Below, in pieces: positions 15,970-24,576 of a stretch of 64,000 bases of DNA. The stretch is taken from the NCBI GenBank assembly GCA_045546695.1, contig JAZQDE010000049.1, positions 47,617 to 111,616 of the forward strand, given 5' to 3'. The DNA comes from SIG424 sp045546695 (GTDB lineage Bacteria; Bacillota; Clostridia; UBA1212; UBA1255). Each line of letters starts with the position of its first letter. Position 1 is the first letter of the stretch. The position numbers were made by a program, and so were the translations under genes. The notes under the pieces are model-generated. The model was not told the DNA's origin. It made no database searches and worked only from the letters and a program-made list of their open reading frames with translations.

Positions 15970-17385
15970 TCAATTCAACAACTGTTCATCAATTGATTTT
16001 GCAGCCGTTTTTCCGGCGCCCATTGCAAGAATAATTGTAGCTGCGCCTGTCACAGCATCTCCTCCTGCGTACACGCCGTCTTTCGTTGTTCTGCCTGTCT
16101 CCTCCTCTACTATAATGCCACCTTGCCTGTTTACGTCAAGGCCTTCTGTAGATGATTTGATAAGAGGATTGGAGGTCGTTCCGATTGCGATGATAACGCA
16201 ATCTGCATCAATAACCACTTCGCTGCCGGGAATATCAACGGGCTTGCGGCGTCCACGCTCATCAGGTTCGCCAAGCTCACATCTGATACATTTTATACCT
16301 GTGACGAAACCATTTTTAGGATCTCGTTTGTCTTCAGGATTGTTGTAACCAATAATTTCCACCGGATTATGAAGAAGTCTGAATTCAATGCCTTCTTCTT
16401 TCGCATGTTCCACTTCTTCTTTTCTGGCAGGAATTTCCTCGAAAGTACGTCTGTATACGATTGATACTTCTTTTGCACCGAGTCTCAGGGCTGTGCGGGC
16501 AGCGTCCATAGCGACATTTCCGCCACCGACAACGGCAACCTTTTTGGCATGCATGATTGGTGTAGAAGAATTATCTTTATATGCCTTCATGAGATTGTTT
16601 CTCGTAAGGAATTCATTGGCAGAATATACGCCCTTAAGAGCCTCTCCGGGTATGCCCATAAAGCGCGGCAATCCGGCGCCCGAGCCGATAAAAGCAGCCT
16701 CGTAGCCATTTTCAAAAAGTTCGTCAATCGTAAGTGTCTTGCCGATAACAACGTTTGTCTGAATCTCAACGCCGAGAGCCTCAAGAGACTCAATCTCTTT
16801 TTGAACGATAGTCTTTGGAAGTCTGAACTCCGGTATACCATAAACAAGTACGCCTCCGGCTAAGTGAAGGGCTTCAAAAACAGTAACGGCATATCCTTTT
16901 TTTGCCAGGTCTCCTGCGCATGTAAGGCTGGCAGGACCTGAGCCTATAATTGCCACTTTATGGCCGTTCGGCTGTGGTTTTTCAGGCAGAGTATTGCAAT
17001 GCTCGTTGTGCCAGTCGGCGACAAATCTTTCCAGTCTGCCGATACCGACACTCTCACCTTTAATACCTCTTACACACTTTGCTTCGCACTGTGTTTCCTG
17101 AGGGCATACGCGACCGCAGACCGCCGGCAAAGATGAGCTTTGAGATATCACCTGATAAGCTCCTTCAAAATCACATTCTTTAATCTTACGTATAAATTCC
17201 GGAATATGGATTTTCACCGGGCAACCGTCTGCACATGGCATCGTCTTGCAGTCAAGACAACGCATAGCTTCGTTTATAGCCATTTCTTCCGTATAACCCA
17301 ATGCAACTTCGTCAAAGTTCTTTATTCTGATCAGGGGTTCTTGTGACGGCATGGGATTTTTTATCAGCGACATATTATGTGCCAT
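15970..17385 (-). CDS. nfnB: NfnB-type (GltD-like) flavoprotein of NADH-dependent ferredoxin:NADP oxidoreductase
   Basis: 471 residues from the ATG at 17385, one base after the nfnA stop; the longer frame reads antisense-like sequence through nfnA. It is homologous to the small subunit of glutamate synthase. The N-terminal [4Fe-4S] domain has CLDCKTMPCADGCPVKIHIP and CGRVCPQETQCEAKC. Two Rossmann folds follow: FAD at IIGSGPASLTCAGDL and NADPH at VVGGGNVAMDAARTAL. No glutamate synthase large subunit is nearby, and pairing with a PyrK-like subunit points to NfnAB (SudAB), which couples NADPH to NADH plus reduced ferredoxin. Confidence 0.88.
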   Translation of the reverse strand: MAHNMSLIKNPMPSQEPLIRIKNFDEVALGYTEEMAINEAMRCLDCKTMPCADGCPVKIHIPEFIRKIKECDFEGAYQVISQSSSLPAVCGRVCPQETQCEAKCVRGIKGESVGIGRLERFVADWHNEHCNTLPEKPQPNGHKVAIIGSGPASLTCAGDLAKKGYAVTVFEALHLAGGVLVYGIPEFRLPKTIVQKEIESLEALGVEIQTNVVIGKTLTIDELFENGYEAAFIGSGAGLPRFMGIPGEALKGVYSANEFLTRNNLMKAYKDNSSTPIMHAKKVAVVGGGNVAMDAARTALRLGAKEVSIVYRRTFEEIPARKEEVEHAKEEGIEFRLLHNPVEIIGYNNPEDKRDPKNGFVTGIKCIRCELGEPDERGRRKPVDIPGSEVVIDADCVIIAIGTTSNPLIKSSTEGLDVNRQGGIIVEEETGRTTKDGVYAGGDAVTGAATIILAMGAGKTAAKSIDEQLLN

Positions 17386-17386
17386 A

Positions 17387-18229
17387 TCACTCGACCTCCT
17401 TTTTGAAAAGATTGCACGTCTCCTCATAAGAATGACGCTCGAAATCTCTGTACATAGCGCCTCTTGAGATTGCCTCGTCAAAGTCAACCTCAAAGCCGTT
17501 AAAATCAGGACCGTCAACGCACGCAAATTTTGTGCAGCCACCTACAGTCAGTCTGCAACCGCCGCACATACCTGTGCCGTCAATCATTATCGGGCTCATC
17601 GACACGGTGGTAGGTACATTGTATGGTCTCGTTGTTGCAACAACGAATTTCATCATAACAAGAGGCCCGATAGTGATAACCTCGTCGTAATTTTCACCGG
17701 CTTCAATAGCCTCTTTAAGAGCCGCAGTTACCAGACCTTGTCTGCCGATACTGCCATCATCTGTCATTATTGTATATTTATCCGAACATGCGCGGAATTC
17801 ATCTTCCAGAATAAGTAAATCTTTGCTGCGGAAGCCAACGATTGAATGAACCTCACAACCCATTTCGTGGAGCTTCTGCGCGATAGGAAGCGCAATTGAG
17901 CAACCTACTCCGCCACCAACGATGCAGACCTTTTTGAGACCGTCAAGCTTTGTAGCCTTTCCGAGAGGACCAACAAAATCGCGGATGTATTCGCCTTGCT
18001 CTTTTTTATTAAGAAGTGTAGTTGTAGTACCCACAACCTGGAAAATAATCCTGACAGTACCTGCCTGTCTGTCGTAACCGGCAATTGTAAGCGGAATTCT
18101 CTCCCCTTCTTCGTCAACACGAAGAATAATAAACTGGCCGGGCTGTGCCTTGGCTGCAACAAGGGGCGCCTCAATTTCCATCATTGTAACTGTTGGATTA
18201 AGGACTTTTTTGTTAGTAATTTTATACAT
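17387..18229 (-). CDS. nfnA: NfnA-type (PyrK-like) electron transfer subunit
   Basis: 280 residues. It is a ferredoxin-NADP reductase fold: FAD-binding barrel at the N-terminus (GQFIILRVDEEGERIPLTIA), NAD site VCIVGGGVGCSIALPIAQ, and a C-terminal [2Fe-2S] ligand set in DGTGMCGGCRLTVGG...KFACVDGPDF. The size and layout match NfnA/SudB rather than dihydroorotate dehydrogenase PyrK, because no pyrD is present and nfnB follows directly. Together they balance NADH, NADPH and ferredoxin alongside the hydrogenase operon downstream. Confidence 0.87.
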   Translation of the reverse strand: MYKITNKKVLNPTVTMMEIEAPLVAAKAQPGQFIILRVDEEGERIPLTIAGYDRQAGTVRIIFQVVGTTTTLLNKKEQGEYIRDFVGPLGKATKLDGLKKVCIVGGGVGCSIALPIAQKLHEMGCEVHSIVGFRSKDLLILEDEFRACSDKYTIMTDDGSIGRQGLVTAALKEAIEAGENYDEVITIGPLVMMKFVVATTRPYNVPTTVSMSPIMIDGTGMCGGCRLTVGGCTKFACVDGPDFNGFEVDFDEAISRGAMYRDFERHSYEETCNLFKKEVE

Positions 18230-18270
18230 TTTTATGCCTTCTTTTGTTTATTTATCAGCGCCTGCAAAAT

Positions 18271-18298
18271 ATATTACGCTGGAGTCGTTATTCTACAA
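18271..18298 (-). promoter_or_regulatory. Candidate nfnAB promoter
   Basis: TTGTAG, 16 bases, TAATAT on the minus strand, about 40 bases upstream of nfnA. Confidence 0.5.
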
Positions 18299-18356
18299 CA
18301 AAAAAAATTAAAAATAAATAGGATGACCGGTTTTCACATTTTATTAACACTTTTGC

Positions 18357-18380
18357 CACTTTTTCACGCGGTGAAAAGTG
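18357..18380. repeat. Inverted repeat with paired GTGAAAAGTG arms
   Basis: Arms CACTTTT(T)CAC and GTGAAAAGTG are separated by GCG; one arm has an extra T. It lies upstream of the MarR gene and could be an operator or hairpin. It contains GTGAAAA on both strands. Confidence 0.8.
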
Positions 18381-18394
18381 TATCATCTGCAATT

Positions 18395-18423
18395 AGTTAA
18401 CGGCTTAACTATTAACACGTTAA
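18395..18423. promoter_or_regulatory. Probable MarR operator (two palindromes)
   Basis: AGTTAA-CGGC-TTAACT and TTAAC-AC-GTTAA lie side by side, 25 bases before the MarR start. TTAAC/GTTAA arms are typical of MarR-family sites, suggesting autoregulation of the marR-ABC operon. Confidence 0.65.
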
Positions 18424-18448
18424 TCATTTTGTATCAAGGAGGCATAAA

Positions 18449-18949
18449 ATGGATAAGAATTGTCGCAAGACGCCAAAAGAGCCTGATTTTCTTAAAGATA
18501 ATCCCGGTGCGAAGCTTCACTGGAAGATGCGCAATATTGAACATTCCAGAATGATGATTATAAATACTATGCTCGCCCGTCACGATATCTGCTACACTCA
18601 CCCGCGTATTCTCGGCGATATTATGCGCCACGGCAGTGTTACCCAGACAGAGATTGCGAATAGAATGAACATATCAACGGCAGCTATGTCGTCTACTATA
18701 AAGGTGCTTCAGAAACAGGGTCTGGTGAAAAAGGACACCGATTCAAGTGATCTGCGCTACAACAAAATTTCGCTTACAGAAAAAGGTAAAAAAATGCACG
18801 ACGAGACTCTTTCTCAGATGCTAAAAATTGACAAAGAAATGTTAAGCGGCTTTACGGATGAAGAAGCTCAGTTATTTCTTACTATGCTTGATAAAGTACA
18901 GCTTAATCTGAATAAACTATCGGAGGACCAGGAAGAAAAAGATGATTAA
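18449..18949 (+). CDS. MarR-family transcriptional regulator
   Basis: 166 residues. A winged helix-turn-helix spans ~50-125: recognition region TQTEIANRMNISTAAMSSTIKVLQ, written here in pieces as TQTEIANRMNIS and TAAMSSTIKVL, with the wing DLRYNKISLTEKGK. C-terminal helices would form the dimer. AAGGAGG precedes the start. It overlaps the next gene by 8 bases, so it is coupled to the ABC exporter it probably represses. TTAAC-type palindromes upstream fit autoregulation. The inducer is unknown. Confidence 0.9.
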   Translation: MDKNCRKTPKEPDFLKDNPGAKLHWKMRNIEHSRMMIINTMLARHDICYTHPRILGDIMRHGSVTQTEIANRMNISTAAMSSTIKVLQKQGLVKKDTDSSDLRYNKISLTEKGKKMHDETLSQMLKIDKEMLSGFTDEEAQLFLTMLDKVQLNLNKLSEDQEEKDD

Positions 18950-20723
18950 AAGATTATTTTCCTATTATAAGAATTACAAAATCTATGCGATTTTAAGCCC
19001 GATAATGATGCTTTGCGAAGTAATGGCAGACGTTGCAATCCCGATGTTGATGGGATTGATTTTAAACCGCGTCAGCAAAGCCTCGCTGTCGGCAGCAGAT
19101 ATCGAATACATAGCATTGATAGGCGGCGCAATGGTAGCGTTGGCACTTTTTGCCATGTTCTGCGGCGGTTACAGCAACCGTCTGGCGGCAAAAGCTTCCA
19201 TGGGAGCAGGCGCAGAAATAAGAGAAGATCTATTTGTGAAAATACAGAGTTTTTCATTTGCAGACGTTGACAAATTCTCTACCCCTTCCCTCATCACAAG
19301 GCTCACAACTGACGTAAACAACCTGCAGCAATCATCAATGATGGTGCTCAGAATGGCTGTGCGAAGCCCGTTTATGTTCTTGTTTGCCTTCATCGCAGCA
19401 GCTCTCATAAACGCAAAGCTTGCGTCTATCTTCCTGATAGCTGTTCCGATTCTTGCCACCGTCATCGTTATAATAATGAGAAAGGCGCACCCGCGTTTCA
19501 GTAAATTCCATCACGAAATTGATAACCTCAATACATCTGTACAGGAAAATCTTGTAAACGCGCGTGTTGTCAAGACATTTGTCCGTGAAGATTATGAAAA
19601 AGGAAAATTCAGAAAAGCAAATGACAAGCTGACAGATACTGCCATAAACGCAATCAAGCTCGTTATTATGAACATGCCCTTTATGCAGCTTATTGTTTAT
19701 GCTTGTATTATTGCCATTTTATGGTTCGGAAGCAGCATCGTCCTCGACACTTCGATCGGCCATTTACTGGGAACTATTGAGGAAAACACAGGCATGATGG
19801 CCGGCAATCTCATGAGTCTTATTACATACGTAACGCAGATTCTTATGTCCCTTATGATGCTTTCTATGATGTTTTTGCAATTTACGCGTGCAAGAACTTC
19901 TGCAGAGCGTGTACTCGAAGTCCTTGACACAGAGCCGAGCCTCAGAAACCCCGACGAACCTGTTTTCACCGTTCAAAACGGCTCTATTGAGTTCAATAAC
20001 GTTTGTTTCAGATACGAAGGCGGCACAATCGACGACACTCTCAAAGACATTTCTTTCCACATTAAGTCCGGTGAAACGATTGGTATCATCGGTTCTACAG
20101 GCTCTGCCAAGTCAACCCTGGTGCAGCTAATCCCTCGCCTTTATGACGTCAAGAGCGGCTCTGTCAGCGTAGGCGGCCTTGACGTGCGCAAGTACGATCT
20201 TGAAGTGCTGCGCGACAGCGTTGCGATGGTTCTGCAGAAAAACACGCTGTTTTCCGGTACTATCCGTGAAAATATGCAATGGGGCAAGCCTGATGCAACT
20301 GACGATGAAATAACTGATGCACTTAAAAATGCACAGGCATGGAATTTTGTCAGCAGCTTCCCCGATGGACTTGATACCGACTTAAGTCAGGGCGGCGTGA
20401 ATCTTTCAGGCGGCCAGAAGCAAAGACTTTGTATCGCAAGAGCGCTGCTTAAGAAGCCGAAAATCATTATTTTAGATGACTCCACGAGCGCTGTGGATAT
20501 GGCGACCGACGCCCATATTATGGAAGCTTTTGAACGTGAGCTCAAGGACGTCACAACGATTATCATTGCACAGAGAATCAGGTCTATCCAGACTGCTGAC
20601 AGAATTATCGTTCTCGACGAAGGCACGGTCAACGCTGTCGGTACGCACAGCGAACTGATGGAAAATAATGAAATTTACCGTGATATTTATATTTCACAGC
20701 AGGAAGGAGTGATGGAGCAATGA
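18942..20723 (+). CDS. Heterodimeric ABC exporter, degenerate-site subunit
   Basis: 593 residues: six-helix transmembrane domain (~1-320) fused to an ATPase domain. Walker A is GSTGSAKST, with Ala389 replacing the last glycine of GxxGxGK. The signature LSGGQ is canonical. Walker B ends ILDDSTSAVD, with Asp513 in place of the catalytic Glu. This is the expected pattern for the impaired-site half of a TM287/288- or LmrCD-type exporter: its own Walker motifs are weak but it supplies the good signature to the partner. It ends in an ATGA overlap with the partner gene. Likely a multidrug or peptide/lipid exporter; substrate unknown. Confidence 0.9.
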   Translation: MIKRLFSYYKNYKIYAILSPIMMLCEVMADVAIPMLMGLILNRVSKASLSAADIEYIALIGGAMVALALFAMFCGGYSNRLAAKASMGAGAEIREDLFVKIQSFSFADVDKFSTPSLITRLTTDVNNLQQSSMMVLRMAVRSPFMFLFAFIAAALINAKLASIFLIAVPILATVIVIIMRKAHPRFSKFHHEIDNLNTSVQENLVNARVVKTFVREDYEKGKFRKANDKLTDTAINAIKLVIMNMPFMQLIVYACIIAILWFGSSIVLDTSIGHLLGTIEENTGMMAGNLMSLITYVTQILMSLMMLSMMFLQFTRARTSAERVLEVLDTEPSLRNPDEPVFTVQNGSIEFNNVCFRYEGGTIDDTLKDISFHIKSGETIGIIGSTGSAKSTLVQLIPRLYDVKSGSVSVGGLDVRKYDLEVLRDSVAMVLQKNTLFSGTIRENMQWGKPDATDDEITDALKNAQAWNFVSSFPDGLDTDLSQGGVNLSGGQKQRLCIARALLKKPKIIILDDSTSAVDMATDAHIMEAFERELKDVTTIIIAQRIRSIQTADRIIVLDEGTVNAVGTHSELMENNEIYRDIYISQQEGVMEQ

Positions 20724-22663
20724 GTGAGCAGAAATTCAAATCAGCTCCCGGCGGTCCGGGAGGCGGCCCCGGCGGCGGCCCCAACAGACATGGATACAGA
20801 AAGCCAAAAAATACCGGCAAAACTTTGCTCCGAATGTTCGTATACTTCAGGAAAAACCTGGGGCTGCTTATTGTGGCTTTGTTTATGGTCGTGTTCTCCT
20901 CCCTTGCAGGTGTCACAGGCAACTACCTGTTAAAGCCTATCATCAACAACCTTGACACCGATATTGGTGCAATTGTCGGTGACGACCTGACAGAAGCAGC
21001 TCTCCAGGCTGCAAAACACGATATAATGGAGTCTCTCGTCGGCTCACTTGCCGTTATGGCTGCAATCTATGCTCTCGGTGCGATATTCTCATATCTTTCC
21101 AGCCGTATCATGGTTTCCATCGCGCAGAGAACCACTAATACAATCCGTGCAGAGCTTTTCAACAAGCTCCAGAAATTGCCAATCGGCTATTTTGACAGCA
21201 CACCAAACGGCAATATTATGAGTAGCTTTACGAACGATATGGACAACGTGGGAATGGCATTGGAGCAGAGCTTATCCCAGACAATAACGTCACTTTTCAC
21301 CGTAGTAGCGACGTTTATTATGATGCTTGTTTTAAGTCCCCTGCTCACCATAATCGTAATCCTGATGCTGTTTATAATGCTGAAAATTGTTAAAGTTGTC
21401 GGCGGCCGAAGTGCCAGATATTTCCGCGAGCAACAAAAAGCACTTGCAAATGTTGACGGGTATATTGAGGAAATGGTTGAAGGTCAGAAAGTTATCAAGG
21501 TGTTTAACCACGAAGATGCTACGTGCAAGGAGTTTGCCGCTAAAAACGCAGAACTTAAACACGCTGCTACCAATGCGCAGACTTTTGCGGGACTCATAAT
21601 GCCGATAATGGGTAACCTTTCGTATTTCCACTACGCAATCACAGCTGTTGCCGGCGCGATTATGATAGTAAATCCCGGAAACTGGGCAATTTTCGCCGCA
21701 ATGGACCTCGGTACTCTTGCCTCTTTTTTACAGTTTACAAGGTCGTTTTCACAGCCAATCACACAGATATCCAACCAGGTAAACGTTCTTTTGAGTGCAC
21801 TTGCCGGTGCAGAGAGAATTTTTGAGATTATAGACGTTGAGCCGGAGGAAAATAATGGTAAGGTCCGTCTGGAAGTAAACGGAAATAATTACAGCTGGAA
21901 TAATCCGGAAACGAATGAGGTGACCGAACTTAGGGGCGACGTGCGTTTCCACAATGTTACATTCTCATATGTTGAGGACCGGGTTGTTTTGCGAAACGTT
22001 TCTTTATATGCAAAGCCGGGTCAGAAGATTGCTTTTGTCGGCTCTACGGGCGCAGGCAAAACGACGATTACAAATCTGATCAATCGTTTTTACGAGATTC
22101 AGGAAGGCACGATTACGTATGACGGCATCGACGTGCGCGATATAAACAAGGATGATTTGCGCCGTACGATGGGCATCGTGCTTCAGGACGTTCATCTTTT
22201 CAAAGGTACTATCCGTGAAAATATACGTTATGGTAAGCTTGATGCGACGGACGAGGAGATTGAGCGTGCGGCAAAAATTGCCAATGCGCACTCGTTTATT
22301 TCAAGGCTTCCTGACGGATACGATACGATGCTCACAGCCGATGGCACGAACCTTTCACAAGGACAAAGGCAGCTTATTTCTATCGCCAGGGCTGCGGTCG
22401 CTGACCCGCCGGTTCTGATTCTCGATGAAGCTACGAGTTCAATCGACACGCGTACGGAACGCCTCATCGAAAAAGGCATGGATAGCCTGATGTCCGGCAG
22501 AACTACGTTCGTTATCGCCCACCGTCTGTCTACCGTGCGTAACTCAAATGCGATTATGGTGCTTGAAAAGGGCGAGATTATTGAGCGTGGTACTCACGAG
22601 GAATTGCTGGAATTAAAAGGAAGATACTACAGCCTTTACACCGGCAAGAGCGAGCTATCGTAA
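20720..22663 (+). CDS. Heterodimeric ABC exporter, catalytically competent subunit
   Basis: 647 residues with the same transmembrane-plus-ATPase architecture. Walker A GSTGAGKTT and Walker B ILDEATSSID (catalytic Glu present) are canonical, while the signature is LSQGQ instead of LSGGQ. Paired with the upstream subunit this gives one consensus and one degenerate ATP site. The N-terminus is a Gly/Pro-rich cytoplasmic tail (GGPGGGPGGGP) seen in some Clostridial exporters. An insertion of ~60 residues precedes the ATPase domain. No terminator is evident before mntP, which has its own promoter. Confidence 0.9.
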   Translation: MSEQKFKSAPGGPGGGPGGGPNRHGYRKPKNTGKTLLRMFVYFRKNLGLLIVALFMVVFSSLAGVTGNYLLKPIINNLDTDIGAIVGDDLTEAALQAAKHDIMESLVGSLAVMAAIYALGAIFSYLSSRIMVSIAQRTTNTIRAELFNKLQKLPIGYFDSTPNGNIMSSFTNDMDNVGMALEQSLSQTITSLFTVVATFIMMLVLSPLLTIIVILMLFIMLKIVKVVGGRSARYFREQQKALANVDGYIEEMVEGQKVIKVFNHEDATCKEFAAKNAELKHAATNAQTFAGLIMPIMGNLSYFHYAITAVAGAIMIVNPGNWAIFAAMDLGTLASFLQFTRSFSQPITQISNQVNVLLSALAGAERIFEIIDVEPEENNGKVRLEVNGNNYSWNNPETNEVTELRGDVRFHNVTFSYVEDRVVLRNVSLYAKPGQKIAFVGSTGAGKTTITNLINRFYEIQEGTITYDGIDVRDINKDDLRRTMGIVLQDVHLFKGTIRENIRYGKLDATDEEIERAAKIANAHSFISRLPDGYDTMLTADGTNLSQGQRQLISIARAAVADPPVLILDEATSSIDTRTERLIEKGMDSLMSGRTTFVIAHRLSTVRNSNAIMVLEKGEIIERGTHEELLELKGRYYSLYTGKSELS

Positions 22664-22685
22664 GTTAAATATGTATCAAATTTTG

Positions 22686-22714
22686 TTGACATATCTACTT
22701 TTTTTACATAATAT
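22686..22714 (+). promoter_or_regulatory. Sigma-A promoter of mntP
   Basis: TTGACA, 17 bases, TAATAT, followed by GGAGG close to the start codon. The leader is too short (~15 bases) for a yybP-ykoY manganese riboswitch. Confidence 0.85.
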
Positions 22715-22734
22715 GTGGAGGTTTGGAGGTAAAC

Positions 22735-23319
22735 ATGGACCTGAGTTTTTACTTTTTTTTACATAGTCTGCTGCTCGGAGCCGGACTTGCGATGGACGCT
22801 TTTTCTGTGTCCCTGGCAAACGGTCTTAATGAGCCTTGCATGAAAAAAAGAAGGATGTTTGTGATTGCCTCTGTTTTCTCTTTTTTCCAGACAATTATGC
22901 CACTTATTGGCTGGATCTGCGTCTCTACAATTGCCAGATATTTCAATATTTTTGAAAAGGCAATTCCCTGGATTGCGCTCGTTTTACTATGCTATATCGG
23001 AGGAAAAATGCTTTATGACAGCATGCATAACAAATCCTCCTGTGAGGAAGGAAAAGCCGTATGTTTCGGTGCGCTTCTTTTGCAGGGCGTTGCTACGTCT
23101 ATTGATGCGCTGTCAGTCGGTTTTACAATATCTGACTATAATCTGCCGGAGGCTATTCTTGCCTGCCTGCTCATCGGCGTTGTTACTTTGCTTATCTGCC
23201 TTGCGGGCGTTTTCATCGGTAAAAAAGCCGGCACAAAGCTGGCCGACAAAGCAGGTATTCTCGGTGGCGCTATACTGATTTTCATAGGCCTTGAGATATT
23301 TATAACGAGCTGGTTGTGA
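22735..23319 (+). CDS. mntP: Manganese efflux pump MntP
   Basis: 194 residues from the ATG at 22735, chosen for GGAGG 6 bases upstream; an in-frame TTG at 22723 is less likely. It is a six-helix membrane protein of the MntP (DUF204) family, exporting Mn2+. Two internal halves each carry the conserved acidic/polar motif: GAGLAMDAFSVSLANG in helix 1 and GVATSIDALSVGF in helix 4. Its stop codon directly abuts the ftsW stop on the other strand with no spacer or hairpin. Confidence 0.9.
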   Translation: MDLSFYFFLHSLLLGAGLAMDAFSVSLANGLNEPCMKKRRMFVIASVFSFFQTIMPLIGWICVSTIARYFNIFEKAIPWIALVLLCYIGGKMLYDSMHNKSSCEEGKAVCFGALLLQGVATSIDALSVGFTISDYNLPEAILACLLIGVVTLLICLAGVFIGKKAGTKLADKAGILGGAILIFIGLEIFITSWL

Positions 23320-24534
23320 TTAAAACTTATTGTAATGCGACTGCCTCGATATATTCAGAAGGACTCCCATCGATGCCATAAGAATAACTAATGATGTACC
23401 GCCATAGCTAAATAATGGCAGTGAAATACCTGTAACCGGCATAGATTGGGATACCACGGCAAGATTCATAATAACCTGAATTGCTATAAGAGACGTAATG
23501 CCTGATGCAAGGAGGGCGCCTGTGCGGTCAGGTGCATTTGCAGCAATCTTATAGCCGCGGAAGATGAAAAGAGCAAATAAAGCAATTACGATTGTTACGC
23601 CAATAAAGCCAAGTTCTTCTGCCAGAATCGAGAAAATAAAGTCATTATATGGTTCAGGAAGATACATGTATTTCTGTACACCCTGCCCGAAACCGCGACC
23701 AAATAATCCTCCTGAGCCAATTGCGTACAGGGACTGTCTTATCTGGTAATCATCGACCTGCCCGGAACTCTCTTTATTAAAGAAAAGCTTGACACGGTCT
23801 ACTATATAGTTCAGTGAAAATGTTTCTGACGCAAACAAATCCGGGAAGTATTTTGTAAGTAATACAAGTCCGATTACACCCATTGCAAGTACAATAAAAA
23901 TCAATATGTATGTAGGTAGGCGGACTTTTCCGAGAAACATCATCACAGCTGTAACAAAAAGACAAATAATTACACAGCTCATATGAGGTTGCATTGCAAT
24001 CAAAAGAAGTCCTACTGCAGTCGGAATAAGATAAATAACTACGCCCATGAGTCTTTGTGCTTTATATGCAAGGCCCGGCCGGGACAATACGTATGCCAGG
24101 AAGAAAATCAGTGCAATTTTAAAAACTTCAGACGGCTGGAATTCAAGTCCCAGATTCAGCCAGCGCTTTGCATTGTTGTACTCACTACCGAATAGCAAGA
24201 CCGCTCCAAGCAGACCGATGCTCACAATAAAAAACGGAATCGAAAAACGGGCCAGGAACTTATAATCTACCCAATTGGCAATTACAAGCATCAGAACAAG
24301 GCCAGACGCAGCAAAAAAAATCTGTTTTGTCAGAATTGTATATGAAGTAGAAGAGGTAGTCAGTCGGTATGCCGCAGCCGATGATGCGCTGAATACCATC
24401 ATCGTACCCATACCAACAAGGAGAATTATTGACAAAAGAAGCCAGAAGTCCATCTGTTCAGAACGAATAGTTTCTCTGAATTTTTCAGCGACTTTCATAG
24501 AAGTTTTCTTAACTGTCTCCTGGTTTTTCTCCAT
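23320..24534 (-). CDS. ftsW: FtsW/RodA-family peptidoglycan glycosyltransferase
   Basis: 404 residues, about ten transmembrane helices (SEDS family), polymerising lipid II with its cognate class B PBP. Characteristic stretches are AKRWLNLG, FQPSEVFK, a large extracellular loop, EELGFIG and the C-terminal GISLPLFSYGGTS. I name it FtsW rather than RodA because it closes the dcw cluster. A soluble N-terminal segment of ~25 residues precedes helix 1. It follows mraY by 42 bases; murD and murG, which usually flank it, are absent. Confidence 0.88.
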   Translation of the reverse strand: MEKNQETVKKTSMKVAEKFRETIRSEQMDFWLLLSIILLVGMGTMMVFSASSAAAYRLTTSSTSYTILTKQIFFAASGLVLMLVIANWVDYKFLARFSIPFFIVSIGLLGAVLLFGSEYNNAKRWLNLGLEFQPSEVFKIALIFFLAYVLSRPGLAYKAQRLMGVVIYLIPTAVGLLLIAMQPHMSCVIICLFVTAVMMFLGKVRLPTYILIFIVLAMGVIGLVLLTKYFPDLFASETFSLNYIVDRVKLFFNKESSGQVDDYQIRQSLYAIGSGGLFGRGFGQGVQKYMYLPEPYNDFIFSILAEELGFIGVTIVIALFALFIFRGYKIAANAPDRTGALLASGITSLIAIQVIMNLAVVSQSMPVTGISLPLFSYGGTSLVILMASMGVLLNISRQSHYNKF

Positions 24535-24576
24535 TCCTTTTACTATCTCCTTCCCTTTTCTTTTTAAATATTTATG

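Noticed and set aside
16000..17385. Glutamate synthase small subunit (gltD)
   Set aside because: No large subunit is present and the gene is coupled to a PyrK-like partner, which fits NfnAB better.
22664..22734. yybP-ykoY manganese riboswitch before mntP
   Set aside because: The predicted transcription start leaves only about 15 bases of leader, too short to hold the riboswitch.
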